Origin: JALXCH01 sp964495805 | Lineage (GTDB): Bacteria > Calditrichota > Calditrichia > RBG-13-44-9 | NCBI GenBank assembly: GCA_964495805.1 | Contig: CAZBWV010000016.1 | Location: forward strand, 1-50,030 | Length of the DNA stretch: 50,030 nucleotides | Direction: 5' to 3' | Shown here: in pieces, positions 17,155 through 26,140 of the stretch | How the letters are laid out: every line of letters begins with the position of its first letter | Position numbering within the stretch: position 1 is the stretch's first letter | Notes under the pieces: generated by a model | Databases searched by the model: none | What the model was told of the DNA's origin: nothing | What the model saw: only the letters and a program-made list of their open reading frames with translations | Program-made: the position numbers and the translations under genes

Positions 17155-19092
17155 ATGAAGAAAATTTTTCTCAATGTTTCACTGATATTGATGCTGGTGC
17201 TACCGTTCACGGGATTTTCCATTTCGTTGAATGATGTTTTTCAGAACGCTCCGGCCATGGCCGGATATGACAAAGTTCTGATGCTGGACCCGGATTCCGT
17301 GTACACCGGTGGTATCACCATCTGGAACCAGAAGGTCGCCATCTGGGGAAACGGTGCGACCATCGATTTACAGAACTCTTCCATCATTGCCATTGGCACT
17401 GGTGTGCTGGATATAGATGGCTGCGCCATTATCAACGGAACAGCCGGAATTAACGTAAATGACGAAGTTCACGCCATTGTTTCCAACTGCGTGTTGTACA
17501 ACAATTACAATGGCATCGAACACAACAGTACCCGGGCGATGATTCGGGTGTACAACACAATCTTTATGCAGAACCAGCACTACGGATTGTACACCAAGGA
17601 AGAGAATCTCACTTATCTGGAGTACAACGTCGCTTTCAATAACCTGGACGGCCATTACATGGCTGGTTGCGGTTCCTGAGGCACACCCAATACGGCATTT
17701 ACGCCGACGCCTGGTACAGGCGCTTTGATTGATGTGGACCCACAACTGGTTGACCCGGCAAATGGCGATTTTCACCTGCAACCCACCTCTCCCTGTATTG
17801 CCAGCGGTCTGGACGGCTACGATCGGGGAGCTCGCTGGTACACCAATCGGCTATTACCGGTGGATTTTCTGGGTATCGACATCGCGGATTCCCTTTCCAC
17901 TGTTACCCTTCACTGGCAGAATCCTTTAGCCATGCTGGACGGTTCCCCCGCCCCACTGATTATGGGAGCCAAAATCTTTCGTAATGATTCGCTGATTGCC
18001 ATGCTTCCTGATCTCACCCCCGGAGCGACTTTACAATATAACGATACACTTCCTCAACCCGGGAACTACATTTACCAGATATCGGTGTACGATCCCAACG
18101 GGCTGGAGGGAATTCGGCGACGTACTGCGCGAAGCTGGGGCGGCGGTCTGCTCAAAGGAATTGTCATCTGGAATCTGGACCCCAACCCCATTAGCAAAGA
18201 TGCCCTGGTCCAAACCCTGAACGATTTGCAATACGACCGAAACATCTTTGTGGTGAATGATCCCAATGCCCTGGATTTGACCCAGGATGTGGAAGCCGTA
18301 TTTGTACTGTTAGGTGTTCAGCCCGACATTTATTTGCTGGGTAATGGCGCTTCAGATCGGTTAATTGTGTATCTGGCCGCTGGCGGTAATGTATATCTGG
18401 AAGGCGGAGATTTCTGGTCCGATCCCTTAACGCAACAATTAGCCGTCTATCAGTACTTCCATATCACTTCTCTGGGACCGGGTCAAAACGATCTGACACA
18501 GGTGGAAGGTGTACCGGGTAGTTTAATGGACGGTTTGAGTTATTATTATGGTGGCGCAAATAATTCCATTGACGAAATGACCAATCAGTACGACAGTGAG
18601 CTCATTCTGAAAAATCCGGCCGATGACAAAGGGTGTGCGGTGGCATACAATGCTTATCTGTACAGAACGATTGGAACATCTTTCCAGTTCGGTGGTCTGG
18701 CGGATGGCACGGCTCCGAACACGAAAAAAGAGTTTCTGACCAGAGTACTGAATTTCTTTAATATTCAGATTACCGGGCTAAAACCTTCCGCGAACCCTTC
18801 CGCACTGTTACCAGAGGGATTTGTGCTGGAAACCAACTATCCCAACCCATTTAACGCAACCACGAACATTCTTTTTCAAACTCCGGGTCAGGGGAAAGTG
18901 TTGCTGGAAGTGTATAATCTGTTGGGTCAACAAATTACCACGCTTTCGATGGATATTGCCAGTGCGGGAAAGCACCAAATTCGGTTTAACGCGCGCGATT
19001 TAACCTCAGGAGTGTATTTCTACAGACTTCGTTGGTACGGTTCATCCGGTATTCGGGTGAGTTCCGTAAAGACCATGCATTACATTCGTTAA
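17155..19092 (+). CDS. Secreted beta-helix protein with C-terminal sorting domain, containing an in-frame TGA
   Basis: Secreted protein of 645 codons, read through one TGA at 17677-17679. The start is ATG 17155 behind GGAGGA; a signal peptide follows (MKKIFLNVSLILMLVLPFTG). Residues about 50-170 look like a right-handed parallel beta-helix (IWGNGATIDLQNSSIIAIG, NNYNGIEHNSTRAMIRVYN). After the TGA the frame continues unchanged with PQLVDPANGDFHLQPTSPC, the usual end of such a helix, then a fibronectin-like region, a domain that may be a GATase-like fold (VFVLLGVQPDIYLLG...LAAGGNVYLEGGDFW) and a sorting domain (FVLETNYPNPFNATT...GVYFYRLRW). The TGA follows Cys-Gly-Ser. Explanations are nonsense mutation or sequence error, or selenocysteine, since a tRNA-Sec is encoded 31 kb away. 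Restart at TTG 17725 has no ribosome site and would lack a signal peptide. Confidence 0.75.
17708..17722 (+). other. SECIS-like hairpin downstream of the in-frame TGA
   Basis: A 5-bp stem CGCCT/AGGCG closes a five-base loop GGTAC that begins with GGT. The stem starts 28 bases after the TGA, and the loop lies 33 bases after it. A second short hairpin (CGGC 17693-17696 with GCCG 17703-17706) lies just before it. Bacterial SECIS elements are hairpins within the first 40 or so bases after UGA with a G-U in the apical loop, so position and loop fit loosely. The stem is short and could be chance. Confidence 0.3.
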
Positions 19093-19151
19093 ATAAACGA
19101 CCGGTGGGACTCAATCTGGTGGCATTTGATCATTTTATTTTCTTTCGATAT

Positions 19152-19195
19152 CCCCGGCATTGCTTCTGATGATTCACATGCCGGGGATTTTTTTC
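19152..19195 (+). terminator. Rho-independent terminator after the beta-helix gene
   Basis: Perfect 9-bp stem CCCCGGCAT with ATGCCGGGG (19152-19160 and 19178-19186), 17-base loop, then A and seven T. It lies 60 bases after the stop codon. Confidence 0.85.
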
Positions 19196-19585
19196 TGGTA
19201 AGAAACAGGTGTCCCCTGTTGTCTTCCCTTCCTTCGGCCATTCACTTTATTCGTTTCTCATCCCCTGTCTTTGTGAGAAGAAACAACATCTTTAGATGAA
19301 CCCACCCTCTATTAAAAATGAGGAGTGCCTCTCCCGAATATCTAATTTCCTTTTTCTGATTTTAAATAAAGATAATGGTAAAATGGACAGGGGTGTAATT
19401 TATCCTTCGAAATTAAAAATAACTTGATTATTTTCGAATAAATTGTTTATATTTCATTTAAGAAAAGGATATGACAAAGCGCCAAGGGACTGTTCGCCTC
19501 CTATTTTCCGATTCTATGATATATATCACGAGCAAAATTTTTGTAATCATTAAACTACAAGGTATTTTGAATTCAAGGATGATCT
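19196..19585. other. Non-coding stretch before the AgmX-like gene
   Basis: About 390 bases that become A+T rich towards the right. No open frame, RNA gene or clear hairpin was seen. The promoter of the following gene should lie near its right end. Confidence 0.4.
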
Positions 19586-20461
19586 ATGGACAATACGTTT
19601 GATTACAAAAAGACGTTTTATCGACGTCCCATTTACACACGGGATAATGTTCGGCTCTGGACAATCCTGAGTGTAGTGGCGGTCACGGTCATCCTGTTTG
19701 TGTCGGGTTCCCTGGATTGGGTGAGACATTTCCCGGAACAGATTCTGCAAAAAAAGATTAAGCGCGAATACATCGCCTTTCTACTGTCGCAGAAATATCC
19801 CGTAAGGAAGCAAAACACTGAAGAAAGCACTTCCAGCGAGAAGGACATCATCGCCGAATCTTCGACCGATAAACCAGTTGAGAGAGCAACTCGAAATCGA
19901 TCCTATCGAAAACGCACTTCGGGAAAAAGAAAATCCACCACCGCCAGACGAGACATCCTTAAATACGTGATTCGCCCGGAAGAGTCCAGCGTGGAGACCA
20001 TCACAGCAGCGGTGGAGAATACACCCGGAGTCGCTGCTTTCGGGGGAGTAATTTTCCGGAACGAACGTCCCCTTTCGCTGGCCAGTGCGGAGGAAGTGAC
20101 CAAACGTGCGGAAACGCCAATAAACATTCCTCCCCCAACCATCCAGAAATTTGCACGCCACAACGGTAAGCGAGATCTATACGAGACCACCGCGGTGATG
20201 GAGTTGAACGAGCACGATATCCGTTTCTGTTTCGAGAAATATGCTCGTTACGATCCGACCTTTACCGGAGACGTGGTGGTGAGTTTTACCATCCATCCTA
20301 AAGGATATGTTATCCCTTCCAGCATTAAAATTATTAAGAGTAGTATTCACGATCCGCGTGTTTTGCAATGTATCAAGCAAAGTATTCGGCGCTGGCGAAA
20401 CTTCCCCCGTATTGCCCTGACCGACGGGAATTTTACCGTTACCCGAAAATACGTGTTTTAA
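19586..20461 (+). CDS. TonB-like / AgmX-PglI C-terminal domain protein
   Basis: 291-aa single-pass inner-membrane protein. A short cytoplasmic N-terminus is followed by one membrane helix (LWTILSVVAVTVILFVSG, about residues 29-46). A basic, Ser/Thr/Arg/Lys-rich periplasmic linker (about 70-130) precedes a C-terminal domain (about 205-291: LNEHDIRFCFEKYARYDP, GDVVVSFTIHPKGYV, CIKQSIRRWRNFP). This C-terminal pattern is that of the AgmX/PglI domain, related to TonB C-termini and common in gliding and T9SS-bearing groups. It could link the proton-motive inner-membrane machinery to the outer membrane. No ExbB/ExbD genes are adjacent. The MotA-type genes in the window are 8 kb away and belong to another operon. 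Confidence 0.75.
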   Translation: MDNTFDYKKTFYRRPIYTRDNVRLWTILSVVAVTVILFVSGSLDWVRHFPEQILQKKIKREYIAFLLSQKYPVRKQNTEESTSSEKDIIAESSTDKPVERATRNRSYRKRTSGKRKSTTARRDILKYVIRPEESSVETITAAVENTPGVAAFGGVIFRNERPLSLASAEEVTKRAETPINIPPPTIQKFARHNGKRDLYETTAVMELNEHDIRFCFEKYARYDPTFTGDVVVSFTIHPKGYVIPSSIKIIKSSIHDPRVLQCIKQSIRRWRNFPRIALTDGNFTVTRKYVF

Positions 20462-20610
20462 AAATTAAATTTTTTCAAAAACGCTTTACCGGAACGGATT
20501 GTACTGGTAGCGGGAATTCTCCGCCTTTCAACCGGGTTTGTATTCTTTGATTTTCTCTGACTCAAAATCCCGCTCCGGCTTTTCGGACTTAAATGGTTTT
20601 CAGCATCTAT

Positions 20611-22275
20611 TTAGAAGAATTTGGGCTCATCGTATTCGCCAAATACTTCCTTCAGAGTGTTGACCATTTCGCCTAACGTACAATATGCTTTTGCTCCATC
20701 AATAAGCGGGCGCATCAGGTTCTTCCCGGTCTCGGCTGCTTCTTTTAACTCCGCCAATCTACGTTTTACCAGATTGTTATCACGCTTGCTGCGCAATTCC
20801 TGTAATCGTTTTTTCTGAATGCGTTCCACTTCTTCGGGAATTTCCAGGATGGGGATTTCAATCTTTTCCTCTTCATCCACAAACTCGTTCACCCCTACAA
20901 TAATGCGTTCCTTTCTGTCAATCTCCTGCTGATACACATAAGCTGCCTGGGCAATTTCGCGCTGGAAGAAACTGGCTTCGATGGCGGGGATGACACCGCC
21001 CAGTTCGTCGATCTTTCGGAAATACTCTTCCGCCTTCTGTTCCATTTCGTTGGTCAGTTTTTCCACATAGTAGCTACCGCCCAACGGATCGATGGTGTAA
21101 GCCACACCGGTTTCGTAAGCGAGAATTTGCTGGGTGCGCAGGGCAATTTTCACCGCTTTTTCGGAAGGTAGAGCCAGGGTTTCGTCCATGGAATTGGTGT
21201 GCAGACTTTGAGTTCCACCCAATACGGCTGCCAGTGCCTGATACGCCACCCGCACGATGTTGTTTTCCGGTTGCTGGGCTGTGAGCGAACAACCGGCCGT
21301 CTGAGTGTGAAAGCGCATTAACCAGGAGCGCGGGTTTTTGGCGCCGTATTTATAGCGCATTCGCCGCGCCCAGATGCGCCGGGCTGCGCGAAATTTGGCA
21401 ATTTCTTCAAAAAAATCGTTGTGGGAATTGAAAAAGAACGATAGCCGGGGAGCAAACTTATCGATATCCAGACCCCGCTCCAGTGCCGCTTCCACATAGG
21501 CAAATCCATCTGCCAGAGTAAACGCCAATTCCTGTACCGCAGTGGAACCGGCTTCGCGAATATGATAACCACTGATGCTGATGGTGTTCCATTTAGGAAC
21601 GTGTTCCGTGCAATACTCAATCATATCCACAATAATGCGCATGGATGGCTGCGGCGGGTAAATCCATTCCTTCTGAGCAATGTATTCTTTGAGGATGTCG
21701 TTCTGCACAGTTCCGCGTAGCTGATCGAAAGGGACGCCCTGTTTTTCCGCCACGGCCAGATAAAATGCCAGCAACATGGCTGCCGGTCCGTTGATGGTCA
21801 TGGAGGTACTGACTTTATCCAGAGGAATATCTTTGAACACCACTTCCATATCCTGCAGCGAGGAGACTGCTACCCCGCATTTCCCCACCTCACCCTCGCT
21901 CATGGGATCATCAGCATCCCGACCCATTAAAGTGGGTAAATCGAACGCTACCGAAAGACCGGTTTGCCCGTTTTTTAACAGATACTTGAATCGCTGGTTG
22001 GTGTCCTCCGGGGTACCAAATCCGGCAAACTGCCGCATGGTCCATAATTTACCGCGATACATATTATAATGAATACCACGTGTGTAAGGGAATTCACCGG
22101 GATATCCCAGGTCCCGGTCGTAATCCATTCCTTCCAGATCCGCCGGTGTGGCCAGCAATTCCACCGGCTCGGAGGAAGTTGTCACATATTTGAAATCCCG
22201 ATCTTTGCTGAACTGTTCTTTGCGTTTCAGCCATTCCTGTTTGGCTTTTTTAAGTTTTTCCATTTCCTGAAACAT
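20611..22275 (-). CDS. Acyl-CoA mutase (methylmalonyl-CoA mutase type), large subunit
   Basis: 554-aa catalytic subunit of a B12-dependent acyl-CoA mutase. Family motifs are GYPGEFPYTRGIH, YRGKLWTMRQFAGFGTPEDTN, FDLPTLMGRDADD, TINGPAAMLLAFY, ISGYHIREAG, FHTQTAGCSLTAQQPENN, and LHTNSMDETLALPSE. The B12-binding domain found at the C-terminus of full-length mutases is absent; length fits the split form, in which a separate small subunit of about 135 aa binds cobalamin. That subunit is not in this window. Methylmalonyl-CoA is the likely substrate, but isobutyryl-CoA mutases share these motifs. The start is ATG 22273-22275 behind AGGAG. It probably serves propionate or branched-chain acyl metabolism. 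Confidence 0.92.
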   Translation of the reverse strand: MFQEMEKLKKAKQEWLKRKEQFSKDRDFKYVTTSSEPVELLATPADLEGMDYDRDLGYPGEFPYTRGIHYNMYRGKLWTMRQFAGFGTPEDTNQRFKYLLKNGQTGLSVAFDLPTLMGRDADDPMSEGEVGKCGVAVSSLQDMEVVFKDIPLDKVSTSMTINGPAAMLLAFYLAVAEKQGVPFDQLRGTVQNDILKEYIAQKEWIYPPQPSMRIIVDMIEYCTEHVPKWNTISISGYHIREAGSTAVQELAFTLADGFAYVEAALERGLDIDKFAPRLSFFFNSHNDFFEEIAKFRAARRIWARRMRYKYGAKNPRSWLMRFHTQTAGCSLTAQQPENNIVRVAYQALAAVLGGTQSLHTNSMDETLALPSEKAVKIALRTQQILAYETGVAYTIDPLGGSYYVEKLTNEMEQKAEEYFRKIDELGGVIPAIEASFFQREIAQAAYVYQQEIDRKERIIVGVNEFVDEEEKIEIPILEIPEEVERIQKKRLQELRSKRDNNLVKRRLAELKEAAETGKNLMRPLIDGAKAYCTLGEMVNTLKEVFGEYDEPKFF

Positions 22276-22403
22276 AGGCAGGACTCCTGATATTTTTCTT
22301 AAATAATTTTAGCCATTTTGAACCGTTTCACTAATAATATAGCGCTTTTTGCAGGTAGTCAAAGATTTTTTCAAAAAAATGATTGCATGACGGAATGCTT
22401 GAA

Positions 22404-22431
22404 TTGACATAACGTCCTGATAAAATAATAG
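22404..22431 (+). promoter_or_regulatory. Candidate sigma-70 promoter of the secreted hydrolase gene
   Basis: Perfect -35 TTGACA, 16-base spacer, then TAATAG as -10. It lies about 90 bases before the ATG at 22519 in the divergent gap with the mutase gene. Confidence 0.45.
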
Positions 22432-22518
22432 GTTAGCTCCGTTCCCTTGTAGGGAATATTCCGGTTTCATCGTATTAACGGTAAGCAAATTCCAGTAATC
22501 GCATAAACGGAGTCAATC

Positions 22519-24873
22519 ATGAACTCAGAAAAATTTGCTTCCGGTAAAATTTTCCCTTTGTTTTTTGCACTGATGTTTATTGTTCCCGCTTGCCTGTTCG
22601 CCGTCGAAACCGAACTGGCTGGCAATTCGCTCAATCAATATCCGTATTTTGAATATGTGAAAGCATTTAATGAAAATGCACCGGTACAAGTTGCTCTGGA
22701 TCCCACCCGATTCCCATTCATTGTTGGTGACACAGTGGATATTTACCTTGTTGAAGCGCAGGACTCCTTAAGCTGGATTACCAATCCCACCCTCATTGAT
22801 GCCACACCGGATGGCCCCATGACAGTAACGCTAAGCGGAACTAATATTCAGGACAACACGTTTACCGTATCTTTACCCTACGAACTTTCCAGTGCCGCCT
22901 GGGAAGAAGCCACTCATGCTTTTACCGGTCTGGGACACGGTTATGATGTGGTGATCGATATGAACCGAAATGGGGTCTACGACAGTGGTGATTTCATCGA
23001 TGGGCTGGGAACTGAGGCAGGTCTGTATGTTATTCATGATGTGACTCAACCGGGACCTCTGCAGGTTACCGAATATGGTCCCTATAGTGTGGGAACCATT
23101 TTTGGAATTCCTTCGGACGAAACCATGGAAATTCTTTACTACCCGAGCGACATCGCCAATATGGAACCCAGACCGCTGGTGGTCATCAGCCACGGTTCGG
23201 GACACGAATTTACCTGGTACGACCACATTGGCAAACATCTGGCTTCTTACGGTTATATTGTTATGTCTCATCAGGATCATCCGGTGAGTACTGTACTGGG
23301 ACATACCGATGCACTATTTGAACTTCAGGATACCATTGCTGGGGGAGTACTGAACGGCAAGATCGATAGCACCCGCATCATCTGGATTGGACACAGTTTC
23401 GGAGCGTTACAGGCGGTTGTTTCCTACGATAAAATTTACCAGGGTCTGTACACACCCGCTCACTACACCCTGGAGAGCATTGTTCTCATCAGCTCTATGC
23501 TGCCACCAGCGGGAACCGGTCTGGATGGTGCCCAACCGCATCATGTTAATTTCCATTTATGGACTGCTTCCGGAGACACTCAGGTGAACGGCTCTGCAGC
23601 CTGCGATCTGTGTCAGACGTATCAATTGCACGACCGCGCCAAAGGCTTCCGCATGTCCACTACCGTTCAGGGAACCGGTCATGCCTGGTTCCACAATGGT
23701 CAGGAACCCTGGGGTAGCTGGTTTGAGGGCCCGTGTCCCATTGGGCAGGAAAAGACCCATCTGATTCAGAAAGGCTTATTCCTGCCTCTGGTGAAGCACT
23801 TTGCCGAAGGCAACATTCCTGCAACCGACTTCTTTTACCGCCAGTACGAACGTTTTCATCCCATTGGAGTGGATGTGTCCGATTCCTGCATTGTGGTTAC
23901 TCATGAATGTCGTCCGGATCCGGCGGGAGAAGTATTCATGATTGATGATTATCAGTCCGAATACGATGACCATACCAGTAGTTCGGGTGGGGCGATTTCC
24001 TATACCGTAGAGCATCTAACCGAAGGAAAGTTAGATGATAATAACATGGACTTCACCTGGACACCCAGCGATCCGTTTAACGGTGCCACTCAATGCGGAC
24101 CTAATGACGACAGTCGCGGGGTGGTGTTTGACTGGACAGATACCAATTGTTTTTACCAATGGGAAATTGTTTCGGAGGCACAGGATTTTTCCCGATTTAC
24201 TTATCTTTCATTCCGGGGAGCCCAGGGAACTCAGCACCCCAATACCCTCTACGAATTAGGTGACCTGACTTTTAGTGTGACACTTCAGGATGCTTCCGGA
24301 AATACCAGCTCCATTAATATTGGTGCGTATGGGGGTGGACTGGAACAGCCTTACCAGCGCAACGGTGGCTGGCACAACGAAATGGAACGTATTCGCATTC
24401 GGCTAACCGACTTTTTAACCAATGGGAGTGGAGTGGATTTACGCCATATTACCACCGTTCGACTGGATGTTGGCCCCTCCTGGGGATCGCCGAGGGGACG
24501 CATTGTGGTGGATGAACTGATGCTAAGCGAATACGCCCATGATCAAGTACCGGTAGCAATTTGTCCTTCTGCCGAAATGAAACCGGAACAATGGCAATTG
24601 CAGGCGTTCCCTAATCCGTTCAACAATCGAATTCAGCTCAGATTCCGAATTCCTTCGGAATTTGGACTGGTTCCGGTGAAACTGGCAATATACGATTTAA
24701 ATGGAAGAGAAGTTGAACAGATTTTCTCAGGTAAATTGAATGGAGGTACCGTTCATCGATTTTACTGGGAGGTAAAAAACAATCGACACCAGCCAGTAGC
24801 AAGTGGCGTTTATTTCATCCAATTACGGATTCGGGAACAGATGATTACTCGAAAATTAGTGCTAATAAAATAA
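22519..24873 (+). CDS. Secreted alpha/beta hydrolase with C-terminal sorting domain
   Basis: 784-aa exported protein. It has a signal peptide (FPLFFALMFIVPACLFA) and an N-terminal Ig-like region (about 50-190). The alpha/beta hydrolase domain (about 195-440) shows the oxyanion segment VVISHGSGHEF and the nucleophile elbow WIGHSFGALQAV, with a plausible late histidine in TGHAWFHNG. The fold resembles platelet-activating-factor acetylhydrolase or chlorophyllase-type esterases. A carbohydrate-binding-like jelly-roll region follows (about 490-680), and the end is a sorting domain (FPNPFNNRIQLRF...SGVYFIQLRI). It probably acts as an extracellular esterase or lipase on the cell surface. The substrate is unknown. 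Confidence 0.82.
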   Translation: MNSEKFASGKIFPLFFALMFIVPACLFAVETELAGNSLNQYPYFEYVKAFNENAPVQVALDPTRFPFIVGDTVDIYLVEAQDSLSWITNPTLIDATPDGPMTVTLSGTNIQDNTFTVSLPYELSSAAWEEATHAFTGLGHGYDVVIDMNRNGVYDSGDFIDGLGTEAGLYVIHDVTQPGPLQVTEYGPYSVGTIFGIPSDETMEILYYPSDIANMEPRPLVVISHGSGHEFTWYDHIGKHLASYGYIVMSHQDHPVSTVLGHTDALFELQDTIAGGVLNGKIDSTRIIWIGHSFGALQAVVSYDKIYQGLYTPAHYTLESIVLISSMLPPAGTGLDGAQPHHVNFHLWTASGDTQVNGSAACDLCQTYQLHDRAKGFRMSTTVQGTGHAWFHNGQEPWGSWFEGPCPIGQEKTHLIQKGLFLPLVKHFAEGNIPATDFFYRQYERFHPIGVDVSDSCIVVTHECRPDPAGEVFMIDDYQSEYDDHTSSSGGAISYTVEHLTEGKLDDNNMDFTWTPSDPFNGATQCGPNDDSRGVVFDWTDTNCFYQWEIVSEAQDFSRFTYLSFRGAQGTQHPNTLYELGDLTFSVTLQDASGNTSSINIGAYGGGLEQPYQRNGGWHNEMERIRIRLTDFLTNGSGVDLRHITTVRLDVGPSWGSPRGRIVVDELMLSEYAHDQVPVAICPSAEMKPEQWQLQAFPNPFNNRIQLRFRIPSEFGLVPVKLAIYDLNGREVEQIFSGKLNGGTVHRFYWEVKNNRHQPVASGVYFIQLRIREQMITRKLVLIK

Positions 24874-25107
24874 GCTGGTTTTTTTCGATAGACACAGTTA
24901 TTTGTCTCACCCGGAGAGCACGGAAAACATTGATACAAAGCCCAGAATTCATGACTGTGTGCTTTTTAAATCCGGAGGAATTTCATTCCGCTCGTCCTTC
25001 CTTCGGGGTTTAATTACCCGATCCGGATAAGCCTACATTGTCTCCCTCTTGATATTCCTGTTTTTATCTTAAATATTCCCGCACCCCCAACTCACTCTTT
25101 CTACATT

Positions 25108-25935
25108 TTACAATTCCTGCTCATCTTCCGATATTTCCCCTCCGGCTTTCAGAATTTTGATACTTCCGTTCACCGTTTCCAGCCGCAGCAAAGCACCACC
25201 ACCATGAATCCTCCCGCGGACCCGATGAGAGCCAAATTCACCTTTCACTTCTAAGGGAAAATCCGTTTCGATGGAACCGTTGGTGGTTTCCGCCTGAATG
25301 GTACAGTGAGCATTTTCCGGCAAATAAATCTGGATGCTACCGTTGGTGGTGCTGAATTTCATATCCGAATCGATGGCAAGCGAATCGAACGATACCTGAA
25401 TTCTACCATTGACCGTTTCCGCATTCACCGCCCCGGAAACATTTTCGACCTCCAATTTTCCGTTTGTGGCACTCAGATTCACACTTCCCTGAACATCCTG
25501 TACATGGATGCTGCCATTGGTGGTTTCAATTTTCAACGAACAATCCCGGGGTACGTTCAGATGGTATTTGACAGAAACGGAATAAGCGTCGCCAAAAATC
25601 CACTCCCAGATGCTTCCACCGTGTTCCGGATAGTCCGCCTCAATGTTCACTCGATCTCCATTCACATCCACATGAATATGAATATCTTTCAATTTCTCCC
25701 GAATATCCGGTGAGGCGCCCTGCACTTTCTTCTCTGCTTCGACAAACAGGGTATTTTCCTTCCAGCCTTCCACTTCCACCGAACCATTTACGTTGTATAA
25801 ATGAATGCGAGTTCCCGGTTCAATATTTAGCTTCTTTTTGTACATTTCCCGATAGGTATTGGCACAACTTAGCTGAAGTAAAATAACCAGAAGAAGAAAT
25901 GTTCTTTGAACGGCAATTTTAACCATTCTCATCAT
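25108..25935 (-). CDS. DUF4097-like lipoprotein with repeated TNGSI motifs
   Basis: 275-aa lipoprotein: hydrophobic leader ending in LLQLSCA, with the lipobox cysteine at about residue 24. The rest is a beta-repeat domain in which the motif TTNGSI or TVNGSI returns every 20-30 residues (IETTNGSIHV, LSATNGKLEV, AETVNGRIQV, FSTTNGSIQI, QAETTNGSIE, LETVNGSIKI). This is the pattern of DUF4097/DUF4098 putative adhesin domains, a beta-solenoid. Function is unknown; surface or periplasmic scaffolding is possible. AGGAGG lies three bases from the first ATG and six from the second, so translation may start at 25932. It lies 205 bases after the barrel protein gene on the same strand. Confidence 0.78.
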   Translation of the reverse strand: MMRMVKIAVQRTFLLLVILLQLSCANTYREMYKKKLNIEPGTRIHLYNVNGSVEVEGWKENTLFVEAEKKVQGASPDIREKLKDIHIHVDVNGDRVNIEADYPEHGGSIWEWIFGDAYSVSVKYHLNVPRDCSLKIETTNGSIHVQDVQGSVNLSATNGKLEVENVSGAVNAETVNGRIQVSFDSLAIDSDMKFSTTNGSIQIYLPENAHCTIQAETTNGSIETDFPLEVKGEFGSHRVRGRIHGGGALLRLETVNGSIKILKAGGEISEDEQEL

Positions 25936-26140
25936 ATACCTCCTGGGTTTTCTGTTTCATAAAGGAGTTTTCTATTTCAATTCGTTGGTTCGTAATCTCA
26001 GCGAACAGCATGAGGTAAGAAACCTTGTTTTCTCTTTTTTCTTCGCGTGGAAGAATTCACCCCACATCAGACGCTTTCCACAAAAATTTACCGGACTTCA
26101 CACCCAAAAACCAGACATTTTGCACCCTTTCCCCATCCCC

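Noticed and set aside
17725..19092. Separate gene starting at TTG after the in-frame TGA
   Set aside because: No ribosome site, no signal peptide although it carries a sorting domain, and it continues the upstream beta-helix frame exactly.
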